From Undaria pinnatifida (Eukaryota > Sar > Phaeophyceae > Laminariales > Alariaceae), in NCBI GenBank assembly GCA_012845835.1, contig JABAKD010000010.1:2413501-2477500 (forward strand): 64,000 nt of DNA. Direction: 5' to 3'. A program made the position numbers and the translations under genes. How positions within the stretch are numbered: the first letter of the stretch is position 1; every line of letters starts with the position of its first letter. Of the stretch, positions 22,201 through 32,504 are shown one piece after another. The notes beneath the pieces are model-generated. The model was not told where the DNA came from and searched no databases. It was given only the letters and a program-made list of their open reading frames with translations.

Positions 22201-25200
22201 TGTATGTGCTGTGCTGCTATGATAAGCTTGCGCCAAGTTTTTCGTCGGGGTTGCTCTTCTTGTTGGTTTGGTGATAGGTTTTGGAGTTCGTTGGTCAAGA
22301 CGTGATCTAACGTGTTAATAATACCTGATATTCATAGTTGGCTTCGGCTTGACGGAGGCCCAAAACTACCCTCGTTGTAGCTTATGTTCTTGCCTTCTCG
22401 GAGAGCATTTCATTTGTGTATAGTAAAATATATGGGTATGCACAGCGGTGGCTTGTCCTTCCTCCCTATGCAGGTTGCCCATCTTCCTCGCTAGCTTGCC
22501 CATCTTCCTCGCTGGCTTGCCCATCTTCCTCGCTGGCCCGCCCTTCTTCCTCGCTAGCTTGCTTGCATTTCTTCCTAGCTGGCTTGCGGTCCTTCCTCTG
22601 ATGTCAAAATCTTTCGCGGCGCACCTCTCCTACCCTTGTTGCGCTGATGACGAAACGTTTGGCGGTGCGCCTTGCCTTCCCGACATGCAGGTGGTGAACG
22701 GCCTGCAGGAGGTGCAGTGGCAACTGTTGGGGTACGAGAGCAAGGCGGACGGGCAGCCGGACCACGGCAGACCCCTGTACAGCATGAAGAACCCGAACCG
22801 CATCGTCAACAGCATCGTCAGGCGCTATGCCACCGACACCATGGCCAACTTGCACGTGAGAGGAGAGGGATAGCGCCCAGGCCCCCCATCCAAGCGTCGT
22901 TAATTGGTGTCCCTGGGGTTTTTTCTTGTTTACGTTGGTTGCTCTATTTCACGCTTATATGGGTGTTTGACGGGGGGACAGGGGACCGTGCGGTCGGAGT
23001 GGATGACCTTGTTTGTGATGCATCGACATATATATATATGTTGGGTATTTTTTTACACGGAACCTGGTATTGATACTTTTTGCCCGGTCCTCTTGACGCG
23101 CATACCAGAGGGTGGAATAGCGCAGCGTAGTATTTGGCATACCTGGTAGCGTACAATAGTGTAGCAGACGGTAAGTAGCATAGCCTTCGATACCATTTTA
23201 TTGCATATAACACAGCATCTCATAGCATGTCATGGCTTATCACATACACAAGAAAGTACAGCAAAGCTTTCCAACGAATATCGTATCATAGTAGTGCTAC
23301 ACGCCTCACGTGTTTGATGAACATGTGTCTGTTGCACCCACCCGCCCACTTCTACTTCAGGTGCTCCTTAAGCGGATCGAAGCCGGAAGCTTCGACGACC
23401 CCGCCACGGGAGCCGGCGGAGCCGCCGGTAGCGCGGGAACCCCAAGCGGCGCCGGAGGCGGCGGCGGGGCGGGGGGGGCGGGACAAAGCCGCACCTCTAG
23501 CCCGAGCACCCCCGTTCCTGGCGGGATGCATCACCCTACCAACAACCCGCCTCCCCACAATATTGGCCCCCCCGGCGCCCCGGGGCAGCCGTGGGAAGGG
23601 CCGCCGGGCCCGTCCATGCCGGGAGTACCCCCCCCCCGAGGAATGCCTTCCAGGCCTATACCGGGGATGGTGCGGGGGCGGGATGAGCGCATGATGCCCG
23701 GGGGGGCACCGGGACCCCCGGGTCACATGCTGGTCGGGCCTGGGCCCATGGCAGGAGGAGGGGGGGGGGGGGGGGGTCCAGGCACGGGTCCCTCCGGCCC
23801 GGGCCAGCATCCTCCGAACAAGCGGGCAAGGGTTGGGAGCGGAAATGGGAATGCCAGCGGTAATGGCGTTGATGGCGCAGGGGGCGGGGGGGCGGGGGGT
23901 TACGGGCAAGGGGGCTCCACTGCTGCCAACGGGGGTGGTGGTGGGGGAAGTGGAGGAGGGGGGGGGGGCGGGAGCGGGAGGGCCGGGGGGACGGTCTACG
24001 CCCTCCCAGTCGATCGAGGACGGGCCACCGTCGATACCTGTGCTAAACAGCACCATGAGCCAAATGATTGTAACGAGGACGGGGACTAGCGCAGGAGAAA
24101 GGGCGGGGGCGGGAGGAGAGGGGGGGGCGCGAAGGGGCATGGGGGAACGCGCTGCAAGCTTCCCGTTCGGCGCTCAGATGACGAGTTTTGACGGGGCGGG
24201 GGGCGCTGGTGGTGGGGCTCCATCACGGCTGGAGAGGTCGTTGCCTTCGGGGTTAACTGACCCCACGGAGGTGATGAGTTTTCTGGGCATATGGTTGTAA
24301 GGTTTTCTTGTTTGTTAGTTGTTGCTGTTGTTGTTGCTGTTGCTGTTATTCTCTTGTTATGTTGTCGTTTTTTTCTGATGTTTTAGTTGCTTTGGTTGCT
24401 GTTGTGTTGTTTTTGTTCGTAGTGGTAGTGCGGTTGCCTCTGATTTTTTTTTGTTATGTTGTCGGTGTTGTTGCCGTGTAATTATTGATGCGCTAACGAC
24501 GCAACGACCGATGGCGGTATCGTACTCATCCCTCTTCCCCCCCCCCCCCCCCCCTTCCCCTCCCCTCCTCACACACATATGTGCTCGACTGCTGCTACCG
24601 CTGCTACTGCTGCTGCTGCTATTGCTCCTACTTCAACTTTTATGCGGCGCTCGACAGGGAGATGTGTTTTTCATCCTCGCGAAAGGCTACCTATCGCACG
24701 AGCTGGGCATGCTCGGCTTCCCGGCTTACGACCGCAACCAGCTGCTCCTCGGCTTCTACAAGGAGATACAGAGCCAAGTTGGTCAAACACAGGTAACAAG
24801 ATTTTGTCTGGGAGAGTGTTGTGACGCTTATTTTGGGTAGCCGGTCAACCTTTTTGCTTCACCTGTAGTCTAGTGGACTACTACCCTCTTATACACTCCA
24901 ATACCTTAACGCCTTTAAAACTGGAGACCCTTTTGGGGGACAAAATTACTTGAAGTTAGTATAGGGAGGGATTTTGGGGCTCTGATGCGGTTAACAGTAC
25001 CCACCAGTGTAGTGTGAAGAACTGGGAACACAGGCACCAAAGTCAGGTTGGCTCTTAGTTTCGGACGCTGGCGCTCGAGTAGTACAGCGGCGTGCTTCCT
25101 TGAAAAGATTTGGGGACGTTGGTCGCTGTGAGTTGCGGTGCCTGGTAGTTTGTGTTTCCGGTCAACCTGGCCATGAATTGAACAAACTTAACAGAGCAGC

Positions 25201-26032
25201 TGCTTTTTGAGTTTTTTAAAGACAAAAAATTGCCATTTTGCTTTTAGCTTTACTGTGTTGTGTGCTTTTAGCGCTTGACGGTGTTTGTACATAGGCTGCT
25301 GCTTTTTGTAGCAACCAACACGAACCGTCCCCGCGCACCCACTGACCCTTCTCCACTTTCTTTGGCACCTTTTCCGCTGCCGCCTTTGTCCGTCTTTGTT
25401 ATGCCCATTTCTTTTTTTTCCTGGATGCTTTGATTTTAGGTGGTGTTCATACCGGCCCACCGCATCTCTAACCTGGACGAGAGAGACACAGCGGCTACGA
25501 CGGAAATTCTCCGGGAGGAAATGAAGAAGGGGAGCCAGTCGATCATCAGCTACGACAACTGCAACGGCATGCTGGAGAAGATGCGAGAAGACGCTTTCAT
25601 GTATGCGCCATGTCCTGAGAGAGTTATTGTCATTTTCATGTGGTAGATCTTGTGTAGTCCGTTTACTCAATTTTCGCGATATATATGCTCAGTTTACGTC
25701 CTTTACTATATGTGCTCAGTTCAATTGGTTTACTCCGATTTCACCAAGGTTGCTCAGTACCGCACAACTCCAGGGACCTGGCATTATTTACTTTGCTTCG
25801 TGTTTTTTCTTATCGCCTCCTCTGCCCCCCGCGCTATCGATCGATCGATTCATCAATCGTGACTGCCTTGCCGTCGTCCTCATCCTCGCCCTCGCCCCTG
25901 CTACGCTGTCTTTTGCTGTTGTTGGATGCTTGCTTATATTTTTTATATGTTTCTAGGTACTACTGGAGCAAAAGCATGATCATTGACATGGAGTCCAACG
26001 AATCGCCAGAACAGCCGGGGGGGGGAGTCTGA
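16098..26032 (+). CDS. Conserved-looking multi-exon protein with two tandem beta-type modules and a Gly/Pro-rich linker (5' end missing)
   Basis: Eleven exons join with matching phases: 16098-16242, 18655-18784, 19708-19804, 20240-20443, 20791-20950, 21426-21583, 22691-22855, 23361-24270, 24658-24792, 25440-25600, 25957-26032 (stop TGA). The sum is 2341 nt, one more than a multiple of three; the extra base lies in exon 8. The protein has two repeats of one module (exons 1-2 and 4-5), each with a VID..GK turn, FRIKVE, and a closing LTVIRNRL or ITVLSKRI. A basic patch NKPKGKRANP follows, then a unique region (exons 6-7), a Gly/Pro/Ser-rich linker (exon 8) and a charged, probably helical C-terminal part (exons 9-11). 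The basic patch and a second one (NKRARVGSG) in exon 8 could be nuclear localisation signals. No start codon or upstream exon was found. I do not recognise the family; a nuclear scaffold or DNA-binding role is only a guess. Confidence 0.85.
18655..18784 (+). CDS. Exon 2: end of module 1
   Basis: Encodes KCAIRMKIADDTASM, then RRRFRIKVEAAGRQD and EKLTV. Acceptor TTCCAG, donor GTGAGC. Phase 1 in, phase 2 out. The preceding intron is 2.4 kb and holds SINE A and family F fragments. Confidence 0.88.
18878..19066. mobile_element. MITE with 24-bp terminal inverted repeats and TA target duplication
   Basis: Left end CAGTAGGGATCCCCCATTAA, right end (reverse complement) CAGCAGGGGTCCCACAGTAA: 20 of 24 bases match up to AAGGCG. 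Both ends are flanked by TA (18876-18877, 19067-19068). The inside repeats the word AAGGCGG. Ends and TA duplication fit Tc1/mariner-pogo (Tigger-like) non-autonomous elements. It lies in the intron between exons 2 and 3. Confidence 0.85.
19708..19804 (+). CDS. Exon 3: linker between the modules
   Basis: Encodes RNRLEIRENPDNPVPDQWYK then DEGGRENCVELQ. Acceptor TGTTCAG, donor GTGCAT (non-consensus after GT). Phase 2 in, phase 0 out. Confidence 0.88.
20240..20443 (+). CDS. Exon 4: start of module 2
   Basis: Sixty-eight codons: VHLLGPSGDEVKSRRVPLRL, VLMYDNMHRVQNQEILKL, then SKLVIDEHGKATLRVRIEEV and KNHQKQ. Acceptor GTAAAG, donor GTGAAA. Aligns with exon 1 plus the start of exon 2 at LPL.V.L and VID..GK. 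Confidence 0.9.
20791..20950 (+). CDS. Exon 5: end of module 2 and basic patch
   Basis: Encodes AFRIKVEPDVQEQPMSMDIS, SVVSKPITVLSKRINKPKGK and RANPMGGSVKRAPG. Acceptor CCTGCAG, donor GTAAGG. Phase 0 in, phase 1 out. Parallels FRIKVE...LTVIRNRL in exons 2-3. Confidence 0.9.
21426..21583 (+). CDS. Exon 6
   Basis: Encodes DPGYVTGISTVDQSSLERRV, NFSELISPSTGPVDTTNVSL and YEALKSVIEWTGQ. Acceptor TTGCTAG, donor GTGGGG. Phase 1 in, phase 0 out. No family match recognised. Confidence 0.87.
21838..22000 (+). mobile_element. SINE family B, body fragment in an intron
   Basis: GCAATTCGATGCGAGTGGAC, GTTGTCGCGGTAAAAACGAA and AGTGAGCCTGGATCTGGG match the B body. Head missing. It lies in the intron between exons 6 and 7, in the gene's sense direction. 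Confidence 0.75.
22478..22600 (+). repeat. Short tandem repeat, 21-bp unit
   Basis: Four to five units of about TTGCCCATCTTCCTCGCTAG, close to the acceptor side of the intron before exon 7. Pyrimidine-rich, so it might take part in splice-site recognition. Confidence 0.88.
22691..22855 (+). CDS. Exon 7
   Basis: Fifty-five codons: VVNGLQEVQWQLLGYESKAD, GQPDHGRPLYSMKNPNRIVN, SIVRRYATDTMANLH. Acceptor CATGCAG, donor GTGAGA. Phase 0 at both ends. Confidence 0.9.
23361..24270 (+). CDS. Exon 8: Gly/Pro/Ser-rich linker with a one-base frame break
   Basis: Starts VLLKRIEAGSFDDPATG, then long Gly/Pro/Ser-rich stretches with MRGRDERMMPG-like charged islets and NKRARVGSG. The frame stays open to a TAG at 24087-24089. 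From about 23990 the next frame gives the less biased STPSQSIEDGPPSIPVLNST and later FPFGAQMTSFDGAGG and LPSGLTDPTE, ending at a GTGATG donor that joins exon 9 in phase. The exon is 910 nt, one over a multiple of three. The switch falls near the G run at 23958-23968, so an indel in a homopolymer (assembly error or true mutation) is likely. Confidence 0.75.
24541..24554 (+). repeat. Poly-C run in an intron
   Basis: Homopolymer C tract between exons 8 and 9, typical of this window. Confidence 0.9.
24658..24792 (+). CDS. Exon 9
   Basis: Forty-five codons: GDVFFILAKGYLSHELGMLG, FPAYDRNQLLLGFYKEIQSQ, VGQTQ. Acceptor CTCGACAG after a C/T-rich stretch, donor GTAACA. Phase 0 at both ends. Confidence 0.88.
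24895..24980 (+). repeat. Family H repeat, copy 1 (intronic)
   Basis: GGGACAAAATTACTTG then TTAGTATAGGGAGGG and GGGGCTCT, ending in GGTTAAC. The same order is at 31915-32005. Class unknown. Confidence 0.78.
25440..25600 (+). CDS. Exon 10
   Basis: Encodes VVFIPAHRISNLDERDTAAT, TEILREEMKKGSQSIISYDN, CNGMLEKMREDAFM. Acceptor GATTTTAG, donor GTATGC. Phase 0 in, phase 2 out. Confidence 0.9.
25957..26032 (+). CDS. Exon 11 (last), with stop codon
   Basis: Encodes YYWSKSMIIDMESNESPEQP then GGGV and TGA at 26030-26032. Acceptor TTTCTAG. Phase 2 in. Confidence 0.88.
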
Positions 26033-26240
26033 TCCGCAGTAGCAGCAGCCTGTCGCGTTGTTGAGTGTCTGCGTGCGAAGAAAGAGTAGCAGCGGACTGT
26101 CGCGTTGTTGCGTGTCTACGCGGCGAAAAAAAGTAGCAGCAGCCCGTCGCGTTGTTGAGTGTCTCAGGTGGAGAAAAAAAGTAGCAATCAATCTATATGG
26201 CGCTGTCGAGTGCCTGCGAGGAGAGAAAAGTCTCCCTACC
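26033..26240 (+). repeat. Tandem repeat directly after the stop codon, about 49-bp unit
   Basis: Four diverged units with GTAGCAGCAGCCTGTCGCGT and TGTTGAGTGTCT. It would form the 3' UTR if transcription runs on. Confidence 0.88.
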
Positions 26241-26730
26241 GTATCTGTCTCTCGGCGACGCTGTGTGAGGAAAACGCGTAGCTGTGTGGCAAACGCGATC
26301 ATGTGTGGACATCGTGATGCATGTGGTGCGTGTGGGAAACGTAATGCCGTGTGCACAGCGCGATGCTGTGTGGCGAACGCGATGCCGTGCGGAGAACGCG
26401 ATGCCGCGTGGAAAACACGCGCTCTGCTTGAGTCTTTTATCCTACGGGACGCGAAGAAACGAGTACGCGAAGCCAGCAAGGCAGGCGTGACTTGGGTCTT
26501 TATACCAGTGAATGCGCCAAGAAATGAGCGCGCCACGCCGGCGAGCGAAGCTAGCGCAACTAAAAGTCGTTATCCTACGGGGACGCGAGGAAACGAGCAT
26601 GGCCTCCCGGCAAGCAAATCGAGCACTACTTGGGTCTTTATACTATGGGACGCGAGGAAGCAAGCACGCCGCGCCAGCAAGCAAAGCGAGCGTACGAGAG
26701 GTAGTGCGGGAAGCTGCACCACGGCGTGAG
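26241..26730 (+). repeat. Two further tandem arrays
   Basis: 26275-26420: units with GTGTGGCAAACGCGATC. 26440-26700: three to four units of about 65-75 bp with TCCTACGGGACGCGAAGAAA and ACTTGGGTCTTTATAC. They read as open frames only because of the repeats. Confidence 0.85.
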
Positions 26731-26835
26731 GGTTCTAAGTGTCGAATTGCACGACAAAAAATGTACACAGAACAGTAGTACGTACAGCTCCACAATTTCT
26801 ACGTTGGTCAAAACAATACCAGGTACCAGGTAGGA

Positions 26836-26965
26836 ACAATCAGCGGGCTGTCATTTAGTTGTTGGTTGGCGCGTCTTCTTTTTTTTCCTTTTGGTGGCGA
26901 GATAAACGGTGAAGAATCAGCGGGCTGTCGTGTAGTTTTTGAGGTTGGCGCGCCTTCTTTTTGTT
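26836..26965 (+). repeat. Direct duplication, about 70-bp unit
   Basis: AATCAGCGGGCTGTCNTNTAGTT-type unit at 26838 and again at 26917, each followed by GTTGGCGCGNCTTCTTTTT. Confidence 0.85.
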
Positions 26966-29900
26966 GTTCCTTCTTTTTGGTAGCCCCATTTTTTGTTGGT
27001 TGTGTGCGTTCCTTGTGTTGGTCTCGGGCGGACACACGCGTGCGTTCTTGCCAAAGGAACGAAGCGTACCCGGGCGTGCTCTTACCGAGGACCAGGCTCG
27101 AGAACGAGGAGGAATGAAAGGGGACGAAAAGAAAGGCTTAGTTTTTTTTCTTAGTGGCGTTTGTGTGTGCGGGGTCTGGGAAGGTTTCTATGTTGGCATT
27201 TGCCGGTGGCCCGTTTCCTATAATAAGCGGACCCTGCTTTTTTTTCGTTCTTGTTTTTTCCAATAAAATGTAGCCGCCTGTTACACACGCGTGCCCGTAA
27301 AAGGACGTTTCGAAAGAGGGGCAGCACAGAGGATGATTTGTTCGAGCTTCTTCTTGACCCGGCTGGTTATGGACGATGGGTGTAGTACATGGTGCGGAGA
27401 GGACTTGCGAAGTAATCGGTGGTACTGTAGTAGGCAATTCATGCCTGCTGTGTTCCAAGCGAATACTGGGATGGCGGCGGCGAGAAAAGAGGGGGGTGGG
27501 CGGGGGCGGGAGGGGTGCCCTAAGAGACCTAAAATGGTGGCCTCAATGGGGCGGGCTTGCGGTAAGTGACACGTGGAGGGGGGGGTTGAAAGAGCAGTAC
27601 CTTTTTCTGCGAAGTATGTGTAGTATCCCGCTGTTGCGTCAGTCACCAAGTTTTGTATAATTTTGGGTTCCGATGGTGTGTAATATGATAGCTTGACTCA
27701 AATCAAACCGGGGGGGGGGGGCTTTTGCGTGTGTGGACAAGTGCGGCCAATAAACGCCGGTACGCGTGTTGAAAATTCCTAGAATGTTCCTTGAAAGTCC
27801 TGGAAATTTCCTTGAAAAGTTCCCCCAACGTTTGTCCCGGGTCTCCTTCCGGTCGCGACCGGCTGGTAAAATGCGCGGGGTAGGGGGGGGGATACCAGCG
27901 TTTCCTTCGGAAGTTATGTTGGTTTGCTTGACTTTTTTCAGGTTATGTATGTATTTTTGAAGCGTGTTTTGGGCTCGGATAGGTGTCGTGTTTTTGGCTC
28001 GGGTAGGCGAGTCCAGACCGGTTATGAGCGATGGAAGCAGCATCCCGCACGCCCGTGTCCCGTGATGCTTCTATTGTATGTCTTGGCTGGGGGCGTTGTT
28101 GTGCTCGAGGACGCTGGTGGAGGTGCAGAGGGTTCGACGATAATAGCAGCAGCAAGAATGTCTTTCTCTCTAGTATTTTTTATGGCGTCTCGTTTATCCC
28201 GAATGTGGTTGTTTTTTCCAAGTCTTAGACGTTCGGTTACGGCCGTTCGTCTTGGTGATGTGAGATCGGTTGCCGGCGTCGAGTCCGAGCGGCACGCGTG
28301 CGGTGTTTTCTTTTTATTCCCCTCCGTTCGTTTTTTTTTGTCGCCTTTTTTTGGTGGTGGGTTGGTGAGTGGATTGGGTAGGGTGCGTGTTAGCTTTGAT
28401 GTGGGTGTGTACATGTGTGTATCGCTTAGTTCTGTCATGCCTTGGTGGGGGGGGGGAGGGGGGGGGGGGGTCGTCAGGTTTGCCATTTGTTCCTTCCCCC
28501 GTGTTTTCCTGCACGGAAAATTTCTTCCCTCTGTGATGATAGAGCCTCGTTTTTGCTGTGGTGGACATTGTACGGTATAGCTCGTTCGGCTTAGTAGTCT
28601 AGACTGGACTGATGTGGCACTGCTGGGCTGCTTATGGCTGGACTGAACTTGGTCGGGTGCGAGTGACACACAACACGCAGCTGAAGTAATAAGCAACATT
28701 TGCCCTGGCCGTCATACATTGACGGCGCACCAAGGACTTGTTTTTCTTATTTCTTGTCGAACCGCCCGCACTATCTGTGTGGTGAAATGATGATTGATTA
28801 TGATGGACTCATTTCTTATCGAACCATCGGCGCAAACCATGTGATGATGACTGACTTGTGACGGGTGATGATTGATTGCGAAAGACGTTGATGGCGCTGA
28901 TAATGATAATCGATGGTGATGATGAGAAATGGTGGTGGTTGTGATGGTGTCTATGCTGTGCGGCGACGCCTTCGAACCTGCCAAACACGCGGGAGGGACG
29001 TGGCTTACGAACATCTGCGAAGAAAATAGAACGCAGCGCGGGCCACAAGAGGAGTTAGAATACCGGGTACCAGGTAATTCTGACCTACAGCCAGCGGTGT
29101 AGTACGTAATCTACTGGCTAAACTGTAACAAGAGCAGTACGCGGACGACGGTCAGTCGTGGAATAGCATTAGTTTTTTAACGCACAGCAGCAGTACGCGG
29201 GATGTACCGCAAGGATAGTCTAGTATTCATAGTAGGTTGGGGTCGCGACGTGCGTGCATCAATCCGCCCGGTGCGCGGCGATACAACGTGCAAGGCAGGA
29301 AAATAACTCAACTGGAGGTGGGGTATGTGGGAGGGAGTGAACACATGTCATGAAAAAGTTGTCAGTTTAATTCTTTGATTCTTTGCAAAGATGCATAAAA
29401 GCAGTTACTTATTAATTGTTATGGTAGCTGTATTTATACAGCAGCAAGCAAGCAGCGAAGCTCCGCCTTTTTGTTGTGGTTGGCAACAAACAGCCTTTGT
29501 TTTGGTGTCCACTACACGGTTTTTTGCTGGATGGGATGATCATCCTGTGGTGTTCCGGCTGGCTCGGCTTGGCTCGTTGCTACGCTATTATCGTGCTTGG
29601 GTGATCAATTATTCCCTACACCAGGGTGGTCCTGTTGTTGCAGATCATCTCTGTGACTACCCAGACCCAGGTCACCATCTCGCAGAGGATAGATAGGCTG
29701 ATTGTCCTCCAGGCTTCAGCCTGGAACCTCACAAAACGAAAATAATAGTCAACTGACTTTAGCTAACTATGAAAGTGCTACGTTTGTTACATTACCCACT
29801 ATTGGCCTACCTTGGTCACGTCGCGGTCTTGTGTGCACGTGACACCTACCTGGTACTGAACCAACGGGGTTGAAAGTCGATCGATTATACCACCCGGGGC

Positions 29901-30550
29901 AAGCCTTATAACAGTAGAAGCTATTGATTGGGTAGTGGCTATATACAACCGAACAGGGCGTCTACCAAAGCCCAACTGCGGGGTCTCCCAAGAGTCTAGG
30001 GAGAACTTCTGGGGGGGCGGGGGAGGGAACATGGGAGGGTAGGGCTATAGGATGTGGGCTATGTCTGCCAACAAAAAAATGTTCTTGAATGTCATGGGCC
30101 GTAAGGGGGTGGTAACAGATCCACACCCGTGGCACGGGGGGAACCCATGGGAAGGGGGAGGTGACAAGCCTACACCGCCATGGCCTGGGGAGGGGTGGGG
30201 GGTAGGAGCCTGTACGGGATGGTTAATGGTGATATTTGGGCGGGTATGTAAGTGCGCTTACGCTTGTTTTTTCTTGGAAATCGCCTTAGGTTTATTTGAG
30301 TTGTGGAGAGAGGGGGGGGGATTACTTGTGGAGAAAGGTGTTGTTTTGTTATGTCCCGCTGGATGTACAGGTGGATTCGTTCGTTTGTATGATATTAGTG
30401 CCAGGTGCCAGGGACTGGTATGCAATAAGAAAGTGTTGATGATGTGTACGACACATGGTTGGTGTTGTTGTGTTCTAAGGGGTAATGGATAGTTGATTCG
30501 TTGTTTGTCTGTCGGGGATGACGGAATAAATGCATACCGGTATTTATAGA
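26966..30550. other. Gene-poor stretch
   Basis: No exon with both good splice sites and a credible protein was found. There are G/T-rich low-complexity parts (28330-28480), a TGATGATG-rich part (28785-28945) and a G run at 27710-27720. An ORF at 29391-29696 begins with a signal-like MHKSSYLLIVMVAVFIQQQA but has no other support. Confidence 0.45.
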
Positions 30551-30555
30551 TTTCG

Positions 30556-30900
30556 TTCCAGGTACCTGGTACGGTATTGTATTGTGTATCGGGTACAATT
30601 GTTTCGTTCGTGTACAAGGAACTGCTTGGCTGACCTCTACTTGTTTCACTACTACTATTACTACTACTGCTACCACTGCCATGACCACTATACTACTAAT
30701 GATACGTATATTCCGTTCCAGGTACCTGGTGTACACGGTATTATTGTATACGGGTACATACAGTTTGTCAACAAAAAACTGCTTGGCTGACCTCTACGTA
30801 CTACACTGTTACTACTACTGCTCCTGCTGCTACTTTAAATACTGCTGCTGCTACTGCTACTGCTACTGCTACGACTACTACTGTATACTACCAAACCTAC
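30556..30900 (+). repeat. Duplication with CTA/CTG microsatellites
   Basis: The block with CCAGGTACCTGGT and TGCTTGGCTGACCTCTAC occurs at 30556-30640 and again at 30718-30805. Each copy is followed by a (CTA/CTG)n tract. Confidence 0.88.
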
Positions 30901-31914
30901 TACTACCACCACCGCTGCTACTATCAAATATGAGTATCGAACTCAATGCTGACGACGTGTCTAGCAGATTTTTTCAAAATAATACTACCACCATCGTGTG
31001 GTGCTTCCTGGTTGTATGTCCGAAAGCGCCACGCGTGCACGCTACAATGACCACAGGCCTGATGACATAATGCGCACAGAAGGCATGCGCTGCTCAGAAA
31101 CTACCCGGCACGTTAATTTGGCGTCGAGGCTCATGTTCTCATTTTGTCGCCACCATCGATTTGAGAGCACTATTGGTTATTAATAACACTATTATTATCA
31201 GAATTATAGCTATGGATAAGATGTAATATCATACTACGCGTGTGAGAGTGCAGGTAGTACATACAAAAGCACGGCAGCAGTCACACCTCGTGATTGTGTT
31301 TACTGAACACGCCCCAGATATCACATACATACATGAGATTCTTGATAGTAGTATGAAGGCACACGAGCCTTGGAGCGCCGTTTCTTCAGTCAAACTTTTT
31401 TATAATGTTCATTCGTTAAAATGAGCCTCATACACCAGGTATACGATTTCGACCGAATTTCGTAAGAGCGGGCGTCCTCTGCGCACCACATGGATGGATG
31501 ATTCCCCCGAGTTTCTTTGTGGTGGTGGTGGTGGTAGTGGTGGGGAGTGTTCGAAAAAGGGATAAAATGTTAGTTAGGCCAATCAATCAATTTTGAAAAC
31601 TGCACCCCCGGCCCCCTGTTTCGGGGACAAACTACGATATAATACTGCTTGGAATTAGACTCGGAAAGAAAAAAATGCCGCTGGGTACGTAGTAAGAAGA
31701 TATACATACCTGGTATAAAAATTAGAGTTTTACATTTATTTATTTAGTTCGTTGCAAAACGTTTCATCAACAGGGGGCAGCGTTTTCCAATAAAATATTT
31801 CGCGCAGTGTTGATTGGTTCTACATACAGTACTCGTACCTGGTGTACGGTAGACGCCTGGTACGGTAGAGGTATCACTTTGCACCTGAAATGGTTTCTGA
31901 ACGATTGGACTCCT
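30901..31914. other. Unassigned spacer
   Basis: No gene supported. A GGT repeat lies at 31520-31542. Confidence 0.5.
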
Positions 31915-32005
31915 TAATAACCCCTTTACAACTGGAAACCCGTTTTTGGGGACAAAATTACTTGGATTTAGTATAGGGAGGGGTTCGGGGGCTCTAAAGG
32001 GGTTA
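31915..32005 (+). repeat. Family H repeat, copy 2
   Basis: Matches 24895-24980: GGGGACAAAATTACTTGGAT, TTAGTATAGGGAGGGG, GGGGCTCTAAAGGGGTTAAC. Confidence 0.78.
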
Positions 32006-32504
32006 ACCCCGAAACCGACATTATTATTTTTGCATGATTATCGTTGTGAACCTAGTCCATGGGATGTTTCATCCGGTGGTAGCAGTTTTATTTTTGGCTC
32101 AAATCAGGTTTTGGAAGAAGAGGTGTCTTAAGCTCCTATATTGAGGAACAACACCTCAGACAAAAAGTGGCACAAACCTCGATCGATCATCGTAGCGCAT
32201 CTAGATCATAGATATCACAGATAGATATAATATATATATCAAGTCGAATCATGGTGGCACTATATATATGCATTTCACAAGCATAGTCTAGAGCGTGATC
32301 GCTCGTCCTTCTCCACTCTTCGGTGGATATTATTTGCGGCGTGTTTATGGTCCATACGAACCATGCATATATATAGTACTGTGTGTATGTGATATGATAT
32401 ATATATGTATGCGCACAACCAGCCCCCCTCACTGCTCTAGCGGGGGAACCACCGGCTTTCTTCTTTTTTTTTCTTCACTACGACTACTCTCCTCCTTCAT
32501 CCAG

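Noticed and set aside
23352-24140. 262-codon frame on the minus strand
   Set aside because: Antisense shadow of the G-rich exon 8; pure Pro/Ala/Arg bias.
27924-28699. Overlapping frames of 218 and 225 codons on opposite strands
   Set aside because: Both pass through G/T-rich low-complexity DNA; no domain or splice support.
29391-29696. 101-codon frame with a signal-like start
   Set aside because: Only the hydrophobic start speaks for it; the rest has no pattern. Mentioned in the spacer entry only.
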